Positions 18,547 through 27,655 of a stretch of DNA of 42,197 bases are shown one piece after another; position 1 is the first letter of the stretch; the number at the start of each line of letters is the position of its first letter. Source of the DNA: Phenylobacterium sp. GTDB lineage: Bacteria > Pseudomonadota > Alphaproteobacteria > Caulobacterales > Caulobacteraceae. The notes beneath the pieces are model-generated. The model worked only from the letters and a program-made list of their open reading frames with translations, made no database searches and was not told the origin of the DNA. The position numbers were made by a program, and so were the translations under genes. The stretch spans positions 1 to 42,197 of the forward strand of contig NZ_JAEUMN010000145.1 in assembly GCF_016793225.1 (NCBI RefSeq), written 5' to 3'.

Positions 18547-18648
18547 GGTTGATCCCGAAGCTTTTTTCAGACGGCCCTGCCTTCATCTATCGGCTCGCCG
18601 CCGACGGACGGCAAGGCGCTTTCGCGCTTTTGGCGATGCCATTTGCTT

Positions 18649-18674
18649 ATGCGCTCGCATGCGCGATAGTGCGC
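18649..18674. promoter_or_regulatory. Three phased TGCGC repeats in the phaA-phaR divergent region
   Basis: ATGCGC, ATGCGC and GTGCGC begin at 18649, 18659 and 18669, exactly 10 bp apart, so they lie on one face of the helix. This is the intergenic region between phaAB and phaR. PhaR repressors in other bacteria are reported to bind TGC-rich sites, so this is a plausible PhaR operator controlling both directions. That last step is inference. Confidence 0.5.
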
Positions 18675-18720
18675 TGCGAAAGAGGGCCTCCAGCTTCAGG
18701 GGCCACGACAAGGATCAGGG

Positions 18721-19350
18721 ATGGCTGACACCCAGGGCACGGGCTCGGACGCGGCGTCCGGCGAGCGCGTCGTCATCAAGAAGTACGCCAACCGGCGGCT
18801 CTACAACACCGCGTCGTCCAGCTACGTGACGCTCGAGCATCTCTCGGAAATGGTGAAGCAGGGCGTGGACTTCGTGGTCTACGACGCGAAGACCAACGAG
18901 GACATCACGCGCACGGTCCTCACCCAGATCATCTTCGAGGAGGAGGAGAAGAGCCAGGGCCAGAACCTGCTTCCGATCCAGTTCCTTCGGCAGCTCATCA
19001 GCTTCTACGGCAACTCGATGCAGGCGTTCCTGCCCAGCTACCTGGAGCTCTCGATGCAGAGTTTCACCCAGCAGCAGGAGCGGCTCCGTCAGCAGCTCTC
19101 GACCTTTGGCCAGGCCGGCGGCATGGCGGCCTACGAGGAGCAGATCCGCCAGAACCTGCAGCTCTTCGACCGGGCGATGAAGATGTTCTCGCCCTTCGCG
19201 TTCGCCCCGCCGACCCCGGCCCAGCAGCGCCCCGACGAGGCGCCGGCGACTCAACCGAAAAGCGAATCCGCTAGCGAGGAAGCGTTAACACTCTTGCGCA
19301 AGCAGATGTCGGAGATGCAGGCTCAGCTCGACAAGCTCGCCAAGGGCTGA
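18721..19350 (+). CDS. phaR: Polyhydroxyalkanoate synthesis repressor PhaR
   Basis: A 209-residue regulator that senses PHB granules and represses phasin and its own genes in related bacteria. The DNA-binding N-terminal domain reads VIKKYANRRLYNTASSSYVTL (about 18-38), followed by the PHB-accumulation domain FVVYDAKTNEDITRTVLTQIIFEEE. The middle is rich in Gln and aromatic residues, suited to hydrophobic polymer binding, and the C-terminus is a coiled coil (LLRKQMSEMQAQLDKLAK). GGATCAGGG precedes the ATG. Divergent from phaA. Confidence 0.95.
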   Translation: MADTQGTGSDAASGERVVIKKYANRRLYNTASSSYVTLEHLSEMVKQGVDFVVYDAKTNEDITRTVLTQIIFEEEEKSQGQNLLPIQFLRQLISFYGNSMQAFLPSYLELSMQSFTQQQERLRQQLSTFGQAGGMAAYEEQIRQNLQLFDRAMKMFSPFAFAPPTPAQQRPDEAPATQPKSESASEEALTLLRKQMSEMQAQLDKLAKG

Positions 19351-19398
19351 GTCGACAAGGGCCGGTTGTGGCCCACGCATTGCAGGTTGTGCGGCAAG

Positions 19399-19731
19399 AT
19401 GTCTCGCATTGACCGCGTCCGACGTGCGGTCCAGGCGCATTCGGCGTCGAGGACCTCTCCGGGCCGAGCGCAAACGCCCGGCGGACCGGCCACGACGGGC
19501 CTGCCGGTCCCGGTCGCGCCGATCGCGGCCCACCGGACCTTCCGCGAAGAGACCCGCCCCGGCCACAGCGAGCTCGCCGCACACCTGATGGGCCAGGACG
19601 GCCAGCGCCGCGGCCTGCGCGCCGGGCCCGCCCTGGTTAACGTCGCCCAGGCCGCCTACAACCGTGTGGAGTGGTCCGGCAGCTTCGACCGGCGCGCGCG
19701 CAAGGGGACTTTGGGCCGCACCGAGGTCTGA
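19399..19731 (+). CDS. Small basic hypothetical protein, 110 aa
   Basis: A 110-residue protein starting MSRIDRVRRAVQAHSASRT. The N-terminal half is low-complexity Pro/Thr/Ala; the C-terminal half is better structured, with AAHLMGQDGQRRGLRAGP, VNVAQAAYNRVEWSGS and DRRARKGTLGRTEV. That C-terminal pattern seems familiar from unannotated Caulobacterales proteins, but I cannot name a family. It follows phaR by 48 bp. A longer start at 19366 exists; 19399 is chosen because the extra 11 residues look like intergenic sequence. Function unknown. Confidence 0.55.
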   Translation: MSRIDRVRRAVQAHSASRTSPGRAQTPGGPATTGLPVPVAPIAAHRTFREETRPGHSELAAHLMGQDGQRRGLRAGPALVNVAQAAYNRVEWSGSFDRRARKGTLGRTEV

Positions 19732-19783
19732 AGCCCGCATCTCCGCCTCGCCCCCCCCGGACGCGCCGGGGACGACGAAGCCT

Positions 19784-20092
19784 TCAGCCCCGCAGCCGCT
19801 TCAGCTCCGCCTCCAGGACCGCCACGCGGCGCTCCAGCTCGGCGATCCGCGCGTCCGGCGAGGACGCGGGGACGGGTGTCGAGACCCCGGCGCGGTGGGC
19901 GACTTCGGCCGGCGTGACGCCCAGCAGCTCGGCAAAGGCCGCCACCTGCCCGGCGGAAAGTTCCCTCTGGTCCTTGAAGACCTCGGCGAGCTCGGCCTCG
20001 CCCAGGCCGCCGACCGCCGCCATGACGGCGCGCGAGAGGCCCCGCTCCGAGAGCTTTTCATCGAACCAGGGGGCGTCGAAGAAGAGGGCCAT
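19784..20092 (-). CDS. Small helix-turn-helix / coiled-coil protein, 102 aa
   Basis: Residues about 12-70 look like a Xre/Cro-type helical bundle: LSRAVMAAVGGLGEAELAEVF, then LSAGQVAAFAELLGVTPAEVAHRAGV as the helix-turn-helix pair. The C-terminus (residues 80-101) is a short coiled coil, ARIAELERRVAVLEAELKRL, suggesting a dimer. A short linker (STPVPASSP) separates them. Most likely a small DNA-binding regulator; no target is evident. It lies alone on the minus strand between the pha region and the glycosyltransferase pair. Confidence 0.75.
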   Translation of the reverse strand: MALFFDAPWFDEKLSERGLSRAVMAAVGGLGEAELAEVFKDQRELSAGQVAAFAELLGVTPAEVAHRAGVSTPVPASSPDARIAELERRVAVLEAELKRLRG

Positions 20093-20159
20093 GGGCTCCG
20101 GCTCGGCTGGCGCCGGACTTGCTTAACCAAGTTCGACCCTGCCCGCCACGGAGCCGCAC

Positions 20160-20228
20160 ATGCTCGTCTTCCTCTCGCGCTTCGTCGACATCGCCGTGGT
20201 CACGCTGATCCTCAGCGCCTTCACCTGA
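20160..20228 (+). CDS. Possible 22-aa hydrophobic microprotein
   Basis: A very short frame, MLVFLSRFVDIAVVTLILSAFT, would form one membrane helix. GGAG lies seven bases before the ATG in the 154-bp gap between two minus-strand genes. Start, spacing and hydrophobic composition are suggestive, but a frame this short can occur by chance. Confidence 0.3.
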   Translation: MLVFLSRFVDIAVVTLILSAFT

Positions 20229-20246
20229 GTCGGGCCGGGGCGCCGC

Positions 20247-20972
20247 TCAGGCTTCGTCGACGCCGCCCGGATCGCGCGCCCGGGACTGCAGCCACATCAC
20301 GCCCAGGAGGTCGCTGAGCGAGGCCGCGAGCCGGCCGAGGTTGGTGTACTTCGAGCGGCCGCTCTGGCGGTGGCGATGGCCCACCGGCCGGAACGCCACC
20401 TGATAGCCTTCGCGAAGCATCAGCGCCGGCAGGTAGCGGTGGATGTGGTCGAAGTACGGGAGCCTCAGGAAGGCGTCCCGGCGGAAGGCCTTGAGCCCGC
20501 ATCCGGTATCGTTGGCGGTGTCGCCCAGAAGCCGCCTCCGCACGCCGTTGCCGATCCGCGAGGCGACCTTCTTGGCCCGGCTGTCCTGGCGCCTCACGCG
20601 CTCGCCGCCGACGAGCGCCAGCCCGGGCGGGCCGGCGGCCAGCGCGTCCGCCAACGCGGGGCCGTCGGCCGGATCGTTCTGTCCGTCCCCGTCCAGCGTG
20701 ACCACGATCGGGGCCCGGGCCGCGAGGATCCCCGTCCGCAGCGCACGGCTCTGCCCGGCGTTGCTGCGGTGGGCGAGCACGCGCAGTTGCGGGATCTCGG
20801 CCCGCAGGGCCGTCAGCGCCGCCCTCGTGCCGTCTCGGCTGGCGTCGTCGACGAACAGGATCTCGAACGCCCGGCCGGCGAAGGCCGCGGCGATCTCGCG
20901 CGCCAGGGCCGGCGCGGCGCCCTCCTCGTCGTAGACGGGAACCACCACGGAGATGTCCGGCGCGAAAGCCAT
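20247..20972 (-). CDS. Glycosyltransferase family 2, polyprenol-phosphate sugar synthase type
   Basis: A 241-residue GT-A enzyme of the dolichol-phosphate-mannose synthase/ArnC kind. It has SVVVPVYDEEG (nucleotide-sugar binding), FVDDASRDGT, VTLDGDGQNDP as the DXD metal site, and DTGCGLKAFRRDAF plus HRYLPALMLREGYQV for the acceptor. There is no C-terminal membrane domain, so it would act at the inner face of the membrane. Divergent by 57 bp from an ArnT-like membrane glycosyltransferase; the likely logic is that this enzyme makes the lipid-linked donor and the ArnT-like enzyme uses it. The sugar cannot be predicted. Confidence 0.9.
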   Translation of the reverse strand: MAFAPDISVVVPVYDEEGAAPALAREIAAAFAGRAFEILFVDDASRDGTRAALTALRAEIPQLRVLAHRSNAGQSRALRTGILAARAPIVVTLDGDGQNDPADGPALADALAAGPPGLALVGGERVRRQDSRAKKVASRIGNGVRRRLLGDTANDTGCGLKAFRRDAFLRLPYFDHIHRYLPALMLREGYQVAFRPVGHRHRQSGRSKYTNLGRLAASLSDLLGVMWLQSRARDPGGVDEA

Positions 20973-21029
20973 GCGCGACCTCCATAGCGGAAAAGGCGCG
21001 GCGGGAAAGGATCGTGCTATCTGGGCGGG

Positions 21030-22721
21030 ATGACGCTGGGCGAGAGGCTGGATCGGTGGAGCGGGGGCTGGCGCGGCCCGGCGCTGGCGGCGTTCATCGC
21101 CTTCCTCGCCGGCCTGCCGGGCCTGGTCGCGGTGCCGCCGCTGGATCGCGACGAGAGCCGCTTCGCCCAGGCCACGGCCCAGATGATCGAGAGCGGCGAC
21201 TATGTGGTCATCCGCTTTCAGGACGCGCCCCGGTTCAAGAAGCCGGTGGGCATCCACTGGCTTCAGGCGGTCAGCGTGCGCGCCGTCTCCGCGCCGGAAG
21301 CGCGGCAGATCTGGGCCTACCGGCTCCCGTCGCTGCTGGGGGCCATGCTGGCGGCCGCGGCCTGCGCCTGGGGGGCGTCCGCGTTCTTCGGGGCCCGCGC
21401 GGGGCTGGTGGCGGGCGCGCTGCTGGGCGCCAGCTTCCTGCTCTCCACCGAAGCCTTCATCGCCAAGACCGACGCGGCGCTCGCGGGCGCGACGACGCTG
21501 GCGCTCGCGGCCCTGGGACGCATCTACGCCGCGCACCGGGGCGGCCCGGCCTCGTCCCGCGGCGCGGTCTGGATCTTCTGGGGCGCCCTGGCGGCCGCCA
21601 TCCTCATCAAGGGACCGGTCGGCCTGCTGGTCGCGACCCTGACCATCGTCACCCTCGCCCTGTGGGACCGCCGTGCGGGCTGGCTCGCCGACCTGAGATG
21701 GTGGTGGGGACTGGTCATCATCCTCGCCGTGGCCGGCCCCTGGGCCGGAGCCGTCACGGTGGCGACCGACGGCGGGTTCTGGACCGAGGCGGTGGGCTCG
21801 GACCTCGCGCCGAAGCTCGCCGGGGGGCAGGAAACCCACGGCGCGCCGCCCGGCTACCATGCGCTCCTGACCCCCATCCTGGCCTTCCCGATCACCGTGC
21901 TGCTGCCCGCCGCCGCGCTGGTGGCGTGGCGGCGCCGGGACGAGCCGGGAGTCCGCTTCGCCGTCGCCTGGCTCGTGCCGACGTGGATCGCCTTCGAGCT
22001 GTTGCCCACCAAGCTGCCGCACTACCTGATGCCGGCCTATGCGCCCCTGGCCTGGCTGGCGGCGCGGGCGCTCGCCGAGCCGCTCGCCGGCCCCGTCCGG
22101 TGGCTGGGGGCCGCCCTGTCCGGGGCGGTGGGCCTGGGCCTCGCCGCGGGCATCTTCTACCTGCTGTCGCAGTACGGGGACACGGCCGACGCCTGGCCGG
22201 CGACGGTGGCCGCCGCGCTGCTGGCCGCCGCGGGGCTCGCCAGCGCCTACCTGATGCTGCGCCGGGCGCCCGAACCTGCCGCCGCCGCGGCGCTGGTCCT
22301 GGGCCTGTTCGGACACGGCGTGCTGGCGGCCGGCGTGGCCCCGCGGCTCGAACCGCTGTGGCTCTCGCCGCGGCTGGAGCGGGCGCTCGACGAGGCCCGG
22401 CTGCTTCCCAGGCAGGGACTGGCCGAAGCGCCGGTGGCCGTCGCCGGCTTCGCCGAGCCGAGCCTGGTGTTCGCGCTGGGCACCGCAACCGAACTCGACG
22501 GCCCGGCCGAGGCGGCCCAGGCCGTTCTGGAGAGGCGGCCCGCGATCGTCGAGGCGCGCGAGGAGGCCGAGTTCCGCCGGCAGCTCGCCGCCCGCGGCGT
22601 CCAGGCCAGGCAGGTCGCCGAGGTGACCGGGGTCAACTACTCCAAGGGTGATCCGATGGCGCTTAGGGTCTATGTGGCGCCCGAAGTGGCGGCGAAGATG
22701 GCGGACGAGGCAGGACGATGA
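21030..22721 (+). CDS. ArnT-like GT-C glycosyltransferase, integral membrane
   Basis: A 563-residue membrane protein with about ten to twelve hydrophobic segments over residues 17-430 and a soluble C-terminal domain. The first periplasmic loop has PPLDRDESRFAQATAQM (DRDE at 39-42) and RFKKPVGIHWLQA, the acceptor/metal motif of the PMT/ArnT (GT39/GT83) families. The family moves a sugar from a polyprenol phosphate carrier to lipid A, protein or another acceptor in the periplasm. Divergent from the polyprenol-sugar synthase. The last codon overlaps the next gene as ATGA. Confidence 0.88.
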   Translation: MTLGERLDRWSGGWRGPALAAFIAFLAGLPGLVAVPPLDRDESRFAQATAQMIESGDYVVIRFQDAPRFKKPVGIHWLQAVSVRAVSAPEARQIWAYRLPSLLGAMLAAAACAWGASAFFGARAGLVAGALLGASFLLSTEAFIAKTDAALAGATTLALAALGRIYAAHRGGPASSRGAVWIFWGALAAAILIKGPVGLLVATLTIVTLALWDRRAGWLADLRWWWGLVIILAVAGPWAGAVTVATDGGFWTEAVGSDLAPKLAGGQETHGAPPGYHALLTPILAFPITVLLPAAALVAWRRRDEPGVRFAVAWLVPTWIAFELLPTKLPHYLMPAYAPLAWLAARALAEPLAGPVRWLGAALSGAVGLGLAAGIFYLLSQYGDTADAWPATVAAALLAAAGLASAYLMLRRAPEPAAAAALVLGLFGHGVLAAGVAPRLEPLWLSPRLERALDEARLLPRQGLAEAPVAVAGFAEPSLVFALGTATELDGPAEAAQAVLERRPAIVEAREEAEFRRQLAARGVQARQVAEVTGVNYSKGDPMALRVYVAPEVAAKMADEAGR

Positions 22722-23635
22722 CGCGGCGGATCGAGATCGTCGAAGTGGGGCCCCGCGACGGCCTGCAGAACGAGAAGACGCTGTTCGACGTCGGCGAGAA
22801 GCTGGAGATGATCCAGCGGCTCGAGGCCGCCGGCGCGCGGCGCATGGAGGTGGTCTCGTTTGTCAATCCCAAGCGCGTGCCGCAGATGGCCGGCGCCGAG
22901 GAGATCATGGCCGCCCTGCCCCACAAGGACGGGCGCTCGCGCATCGGCCTGGTGCTGAACATGCGCGGCTGGGAGCGTTGCCTCGACGCGGGCTGCGACG
23001 AGGCCAATGTGGTGGTCTGCGCCACCGACGGGTTCGGCATCCGCAACCAGGGCGCCTCGGTCGACGAGCAGGTCACGGCCCTGGCGAACATCATGGGCGT
23101 CCGCCGCAAGGAGGACCCGCCGGTCACCATGACGGTCTCGGTGGCCTTCGGCTGTCCGTTCGAGGGCGAGGTGCCGGAAGAGCGCGTGGTCGAGATCGTC
23201 AGGGCGGCGGCCGACATGCGCGTGGCCGAGATCGCGCTGGCCGACACGATCGGGGTCGCCGACCCGTGGACGGTGCGCCGCCGCGTCGAAGCCGCCCGGA
23301 AGGCCGCGGGCCACATCCCGCTGCGCCTGCATTTCCACGACACCCGGAACACGGGGCTGGCCAACGCCTTCGCCGGCGTGGAGGCGGGCGTCGATATCCT
23401 GGACGCCAGCGTCGGCGGCCTGGGCGGCTGCCCGTTCGCCCCCAACGCCACGGGCAACATCGGCACCGAGGATCTCGTCTACATGCTGGAGCGCGCGGGC
23501 TTCGAGACGGGCTACGACCTGGGCCAGCTCATCGAGATCGGCAACTGGGCCTCGGAGAAGCTGGGCAAGCGCGTGGCCTCCTCGGTGGCGCGCGCCGGTG
23601 CGTTTCCCCAGGCGCGGGCCGAGGCGGCCAGCTGA
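22718..23635 (+). CDS. Hydroxymethylglutaryl-CoA lyase family protein
   Basis: Expected to cleave 3-hydroxy-3-methylglutaryl-CoA to acetoacetate and acetyl-CoA, ending leucine breakdown. A 305-residue TIM barrel of the DRE-TIM (HMGL-like) superfamily. EVGPRDGLQNE gives R13 and D14, LHFHDTRNTG gives H205 and H207, and GGLGGCPFAPNATGN gives the loop Cys238; these are the positions of the human enzyme's catalytic residues. The stretch VVSFVNPKRVPQM differs from the classical SFVSPKWVPQM, so a related substrate is possible. No leucine-pathway genes are adjacent; it is coupled to the ArnT-like gene only by a 4-bp overlap. Confidence 0.85.
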   Translation: MTRRIEIVEVGPRDGLQNEKTLFDVGEKLEMIQRLEAAGARRMEVVSFVNPKRVPQMAGAEEIMAALPHKDGRSRIGLVLNMRGWERCLDAGCDEANVVVCATDGFGIRNQGASVDEQVTALANIMGVRRKEDPPVTMTVSVAFGCPFEGEVPEERVVEIVRAAADMRVAEIALADTIGVADPWTVRRRVEAARKAAGHIPLRLHFHDTRNTGLANAFAGVEAGVDILDASVGGLGGCPFAPNATGNIGTEDLVYMLERAGFETGYDLGQLIEIGNWASEKLGKRVASSVARAGAFPQARAEAAS

Positions 23636-23686
23636 ACAAGACTTAACTGTGCGCGCCGACGCGGCGCAGCTATTCGGCCGGTCGTC

Positions 23687-24493
23687 ATGCAAGACGTCCT
23701 GCCCCTGCTCGCCAGTCTGACCGCCTCCTGCGCCGTGGCGGCCGCGCCGCTGGTCGCCGAAGCGGCCTCGCCCCCCGTCGAGGTCATGATCGTGGGCGAC
23801 TTCCACATGTCCAACCCGGGAGCGGACCTGCACAACACAGAGGTCGATGACGTCCTCACGCCGGCCCGCCAGGCGGAGATCCAGCGCGTGACCGACGGGC
23901 TGGCGAGGTTCCGGCCCACGGTGGTCGCGGCCGAGTGGCCGGCCGGGACCGTGGCCGAGCGCTATGCCACGTACCTGGAGGGCGCTCTCCCCGCGTCGAG
24001 AAACGAGGTGGTGCAGCTCGGCTTCCGCCTGGCGAAGCAGACCGGCGCCCGCATGATCGGCATCGATGTGGAGGGAGACTTCCCTTACGAGGCTGTCCAG
24101 GCCTACGCCCAGGCGCACGGCCAGACCGGCGTGCTCAACGACGCCGAGCGCGAGATCGCCGCGCAGGTAGCCGAGCAGAGCGGATTGCTCCGAGCGAGGG
24201 GCGTCGCGCCCACACTGCGCTATCTGAACGATCCCGTCCGGATCGCCCGGGACAACGCGTTCTATCGCGCCATGGCGCGCGTCGGCGGCGGGACCGAGCA
24301 GCCGGGCGTGGACCTGCTCACCGCTTGGTATCGGCGCAACTTCGCGATCTGCGCCAACCTGGTCCAGGCGGCGAAGCCGGGCGACCGCGTCGTGGTGTTC
24401 TACGGCGCCGGCCACACCTTCCTGCTGCGCCAGTGCGTGGCCGAGACCCCCGGCCTCAAGCTCGTGGAGCCGAACGCCTACCTGCCGCGCTGA
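23687..24493 (+). CDS. DUF5694-like exported protein
   Basis: A 268-residue protein starting with a hydrophobic segment likely to be a signal peptide (LPLLASLTASCAVAAAPLVAEAA). The mature part has VMIVGDFHMSNPGADLHN, FRPTVVAAEWP and, near the C-terminus, VVVFYGAGHTFLLRQCV. The His/Glu/GxGH pattern recalls the TraB/ChaN/GumN-like superfamily, to which DUF5694 proteins seem related. No activity is established for the group. Its last 16 bp overlap the end of the convergent glycosyltransferase gene. Confidence 0.78.
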   Translation: MQDVLPLLASLTASCAVAAAPLVAEAASPPVEVMIVGDFHMSNPGADLHNTEVDDVLTPARQAEIQRVTDGLARFRPTVVAAEWPAGTVAERYATYLEGALPASRNEVVQLGFRLAKQTGARMIGIDVEGDFPYEAVQAYAQAHGQTGVLNDAEREIAAQVAEQSGLLRARGVAPTLRYLNDPVRIARDNAFYRAMARVGGGTEQPGVDLLTAWYRRNFAICANLVQAAKPGDRVVVFYGAGHTFLLRQCVAETPGLKLVEPNAYLPR

Positions 24494-25413
24494 AGCCGCC
24501 GCACGAGGGGGCGGGCCACGGCGGCTGCGACGACCAGCGGCGCCAGCAGCCAGGCGCCCAGCTTCTGCCCGCCCGTCTCGGCGCGCTTGCGGAAGTAGCG
24601 GGCCAGGCCCACGCCCTTGTGGAACTCGACCTTCAGCGGACTGGTCTGGCTGGTGCCGCCGATGTGGATCACCTCGGCCTGGGGGTGGAACAGGACTTCG
24701 CCGCCCATCTGCCGGACGCGCCAGCAGAGGTCGACGTCCTCCACGTGCAGGAAGTAGTCCTCGTCGAAGCCGCCGACGTAGTCGAAGTCCTCGCGCCGCA
24801 TGCAGAAGCACGCGCCCGAGATGGTCGGCGCAGGCGCCGCGCGGTCGGGCAGGCGCTCGCCCTCCCAGTGCACCTCGTAGCGGCCAAGCGCCGGCACGCT
24901 CTTCGCGAGGCCGCTCATGCTCATGAGCGCGGACAGCGGCGTGATCTCGCCGCGCCGCGCGCCGCGCTGCTCGGTGCGGTCCGGATTCAGCACCCGGCCG
25001 CCCACGATGCAGGGGATCGGCCGGCCCTCGATCTCGCGCGCGAGGGCCGCGATACAGCCCGGCTGCAGGAAGGCGTCGGGGTTGAGGAAGACGATCAGCT
25101 CGCCCCTGGCGGTCCGCGCGCCCAGGTTGGCCGCCCGGGCGAAACCGACGTTGCCGTGGCCGCTCACGACCGTCACCCGCGCGTCCCGTTCGGCCAGATC
25201 CCGCAGGTGCGCGGCCTCGGCCGGGGCCGAGCCGTTGTCCACGATGACGAACTCGTCCACCAGCGGGTCGCTCAGGACGCAGGCGAGACTCTCGGTGAGC
25301 GCCTCGCCCGTGAAGTAGGTCACCATCACCACCGACACGCTGCGGCGCGACCGCAGGATCTCTCCCGCCGGCGCAGCTTCCGCAGCGATCACCGGGGCGA
25401 CGACGCCGTTCAT
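24478..25413 (-). CDS. Glycosyltransferase family 2, rhamnosyltransferase-like
   Basis: A 311-residue GT-A enzyme: [44 protein letters not shown] and the metal site FLNPDAFL (the NPD variant typical of WbbL/rhamnosyltransferase-like enzymes), then [30 protein letters not shown] and a C-terminal helix ([18 protein letters not shown]) that may associate with the membrane. Likely role: adding a sugar to a surface polysaccharide. Its ATG overlaps the thrS stop as ATGA, an unusual coupling of a glycan gene to a housekeeping operon (yidD-thrS). Confidence 0.88.
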   Translation of the reverse strand: MNGVVAPVIAAEAAPAGEILRSRRSVSVVMVTYFTGEALTESLACVLSDPLVDEFVIVDNGSAPAEAAHLRDLAERDARVTVVSGHGNVGFARAANLGARTARGELIVFLNPDAFLQPGCIAALAREIEGRPIPCIVGGRVLNPDRTEQRGARRGEITPLSALMSMSGLAKSVPALGRYEVHWEGERLPDRAAPAPTISGACFCMRREDFDYVGGFDEDYFLHVEDVDLCWRVRQMGGEVLFHPQAEVIHIGGTSQTSPLKVEFHKGVGLARYFRKRAETGGQKLGAWLLAPLVVAAAVARPLVRRLQRGR

Positions 25414-27386
25414 CCAACCTCCCCGCCGGCGGCCGTCCCCACGGTCGCTGCGTCATGCCCCCGTCCCCGGGCAATGTCCGGCGGAAGGGCCTCCAAGGCA
25501 AGGACGTTGCAGGCCTCGTCCAGCCCCAGGATCTGCTGGCCGTCGGAACCGAGGCGCCGCAGGGCCACCTTGCCCTCTTCCGCCTCACGACGGCCGACGA
25601 CGGCGATGACCGGCGTCTTCGCCAGGCTGTGCTCGCGGATCTTGTAGTTGATCTTCTCGTTGCGCAGGTCCGTCTCGACCCGCAGGCCGGCCGCGCGCAG
25701 GCGGGCGGCGGCCTTCAGGGCGAAGTCGTCGGCGTCGGACGTGATCGTCGCCACCACCACCTGCACCGGCGAGAGCCACAGCGGGAAGGCGCCGGCGTAG
25801 TTCTCGATCAGCACGCCGAGGAAACGCTCGAACGACCCGAGGATCGCCCGGTGCAGCATCACCGGCTTGTGCTTCTGCCCGTCCTCGCCGACGAACTCGG
25901 CGCCCAGCCGGTCCGGCAGCACGTAGTCGTTCTGGATCGTCCCGCACGTCCAAGACCGGCCGATGGCGTCCTTGAGCTGGAAGTCGAGCTTCGGCGCGTA
26001 GAAGGCCCCGTCGCCCTCGGCCACCACCGGCTCGACGCCCGCCTTGCGGGCGGCGTCCAGGAGCTGCGCCTCGGCCATGTCCCAGAACGCGTCCGTGCCG
26101 GCGCGCGGGTTGGGCCGCGTGCCCAGCGTGATGTGGTCGCGCACCAGGCCGAAGTCCTCGTGGATCGACGTGGCCAGCTCGATGAACGAGGCCACCTCGT
26201 CGACGATCTGGTCCTCGCGGCAGAAGATGTGCGCGTCGTCCTGCGTGAACGCCCTCACCCGCATCAGCCCGTGGAGGGCGCCGGACGGCTCGTACCGGTG
26301 GCAGGCGCCGAACTCGGCCATCCGCAGCGGCAGGTCGCGGTAGCTCTTCTGGCCGAAGCTGAAGATCTGGATGTGGCCCGGGCAGTTCATCGGCTTCAGG
26401 GCCAGCTCCTCGCCCTCGACCGTCTCGCAGACGAACATGTTGGGCCGGTAGTTCTCCCAGTGGCCCGACTTTTCCCAGAAGACGCGGTCCAGCACCTGCG
26501 GCGTGCGGACCTCCACGTAGCCGGCGTCGGCCAGGCGGCGGCGCATGTAGGCCTCCACCGTGCGCCACAGGGTCAGGCCCTTCTCGTGCCAGAAGACCAT
26601 GCCCCGGCCCTCTTCCTGCATGTGGAAGAGGTCCATCTGCCGGCCGATCTTGCGGTGGTCGCGCTTCTCGGCCTCCTCGACCCGCTTCAGGTAGGCCTCG
26701 AGGTCGGCCTCGCTCGCCCACGCGGTGCCGTAGATGCGCTGGAGCATCGGGTTGTTGCTGTCGCCGCGCCAGTAGGCGCCCGCCAGCTTCGTCAGCTTGA
26801 ACGCCTTGCCGGCCGCCTTCGTCGACGGGAGGTGCGGCCCGCGGCACAGGTCCTTCCACTGGCCCTGGCGGTACACCGTGATGGGCTCCTCGCCGGGAAT
26901 GCCCTCGATGATCTGCGCCTTGTACTCCTCGCCGATCGACCGGAAGTGGGCGATCGCCTCCTGGCGGTTCCAGACCTCGCGCCGGATCGGCTCGTCGCGG
27001 TCGACGATCTCCTTCATGCGCTGCTCGATCCTGGCCAAGTCATCCAGGCTGAACGGCTCGTCGCGAGCGAAGTCGTAGTAGAAGCCGTCCTCGATCGCCG
27101 GGCCGATGGTCACCTGCGTGCCGGGGAACAGCTCCTGCACCGCCTCGGCCAGGATGTGGCTGACGTCGTGGCGGATCGTCTCCAGCGCCTCGGGGGCGTT
27201 GCGGTCGAGGATCTCGAACCGGCCGCCTCGCTCCAGCGGCCGCTCCACGTCCAGGAGCTCGCCGTCCAGCTTCACCAGGATGGCGCGCTTGGCCAGCGAT
27301 GGGGCGATCGAGGCCGCCACGTCGCGGCCCGTCACGCCGGGCTCGAACTCGCGTTTCGAACCGTCGGGGAAAATCAGGTCGATCAT
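25410..27386 (-). CDS. thrS: Threonine-tRNA ligase
   Basis: Charges tRNA-Thr. A 658-residue class II synthetase of standard length: TGS domain 1-62, editing domain with HDVSH (73-77) and CRGPH (181-185), catalytic core about 240-530, anticodon-binding domain after about 540 ([13 protein letters not shown]). Zinc ligands C335 (MNCPGHIQ), H386 and H512 are all present. The ATG overlaps the yidD stop and the stop overlaps the GT2 start, so yidD, thrS and the glycosyltransferase form a coupled unit. No T-box or thr leader was recognised. Confidence 0.98.
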   Translation of the reverse strand: MIDLIFPDGSKREFEPGVTGRDVAASIAPSLAKRAILVKLDGELLDVERPLERGGRFEILDRNAPEALETIRHDVSHILAEAVQELFPGTQVTIGPAIEDGFYYDFARDEPFSLDDLARIEQRMKEIVDRDEPIRREVWNRQEAIAHFRSIGEEYKAQIIEGIPGEEPITVYRQGQWKDLCRGPHLPSTKAAGKAFKLTKLAGAYWRGDSNNPMLQRIYGTAWASEADLEAYLKRVEEAEKRDHRKIGRQMDLFHMQEEGRGMVFWHEKGLTLWRTVEAYMRRRLADAGYVEVRTPQVLDRVFWEKSGHWENYRPNMFVCETVEGEELALKPMNCPGHIQIFSFGQKSYRDLPLRMAEFGACHRYEPSGALHGLMRVRAFTQDDAHIFCREDQIVDEVASFIELATSIHEDFGLVRDHITLGTRPNPRAGTDAFWDMAEAQLLDAARKAGVEPVVAEGDGAFYAPKLDFQLKDAIGRSWTCGTIQNDYVLPDRLGAEFVGEDGQKHKPVMLHRAILGSFERFLGVLIENYAGAFPLWLSPVQVVVATITSDADDFALKAAARLRAAGLRVETDLRNEKINYKIREHSLAKTPVIAVVGRREAEEGKVALRRLGSDGQQILGLDEACNVLALEALPPDIARGRGHDAATVGTAAGGEVG

Positions 27387-27655
27387 GTCTCTTCACACTT
27401 CCAGTCGCGCGCCCGGCGCTCGGCCTTTGGGCGCGGAGGCGGCGGCGGGTCCCAGCCCGATCCGCCCCAGGGATGGCAACGACACAGCCGCCGGACGGTG
27501 AGCACGCTCCCCCGCCAGGGGCCGTGGCCGATCAGGGCCTGCGCGGCGTACTCCGAGCATGTCGGGAAGTACCGGCAGTGCCGCCCGATCAGCGGCGACA
27601 GCGTCAGCTTGTAGGCGCGTAGAAGGCCTCTGACGCATCTCTCGTAGAAGCTCAT
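27383..27655 (-). CDS. yidD: Membrane protein insertion efficiency factor YidD
   Basis: A 90-residue small protein that assists YidC/Sec membrane insertion. The family core is [31 protein letters not shown], with the paired Cys in HCRYFPTCS, followed by [24 protein letters not shown]. The C-terminal tail is charged. Directly overlaps thrS, an association known in alphaproteobacteria. Confidence 0.95.
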   Translation of the reverse strand: MSFYERCVRGLLRAYKLTLSPLIGRHCRYFPTCSEYAAQALIGHGPWRGSVLTVRRLCRCHPWGGSGWDPPPPPRPKAERRARDWKCEET

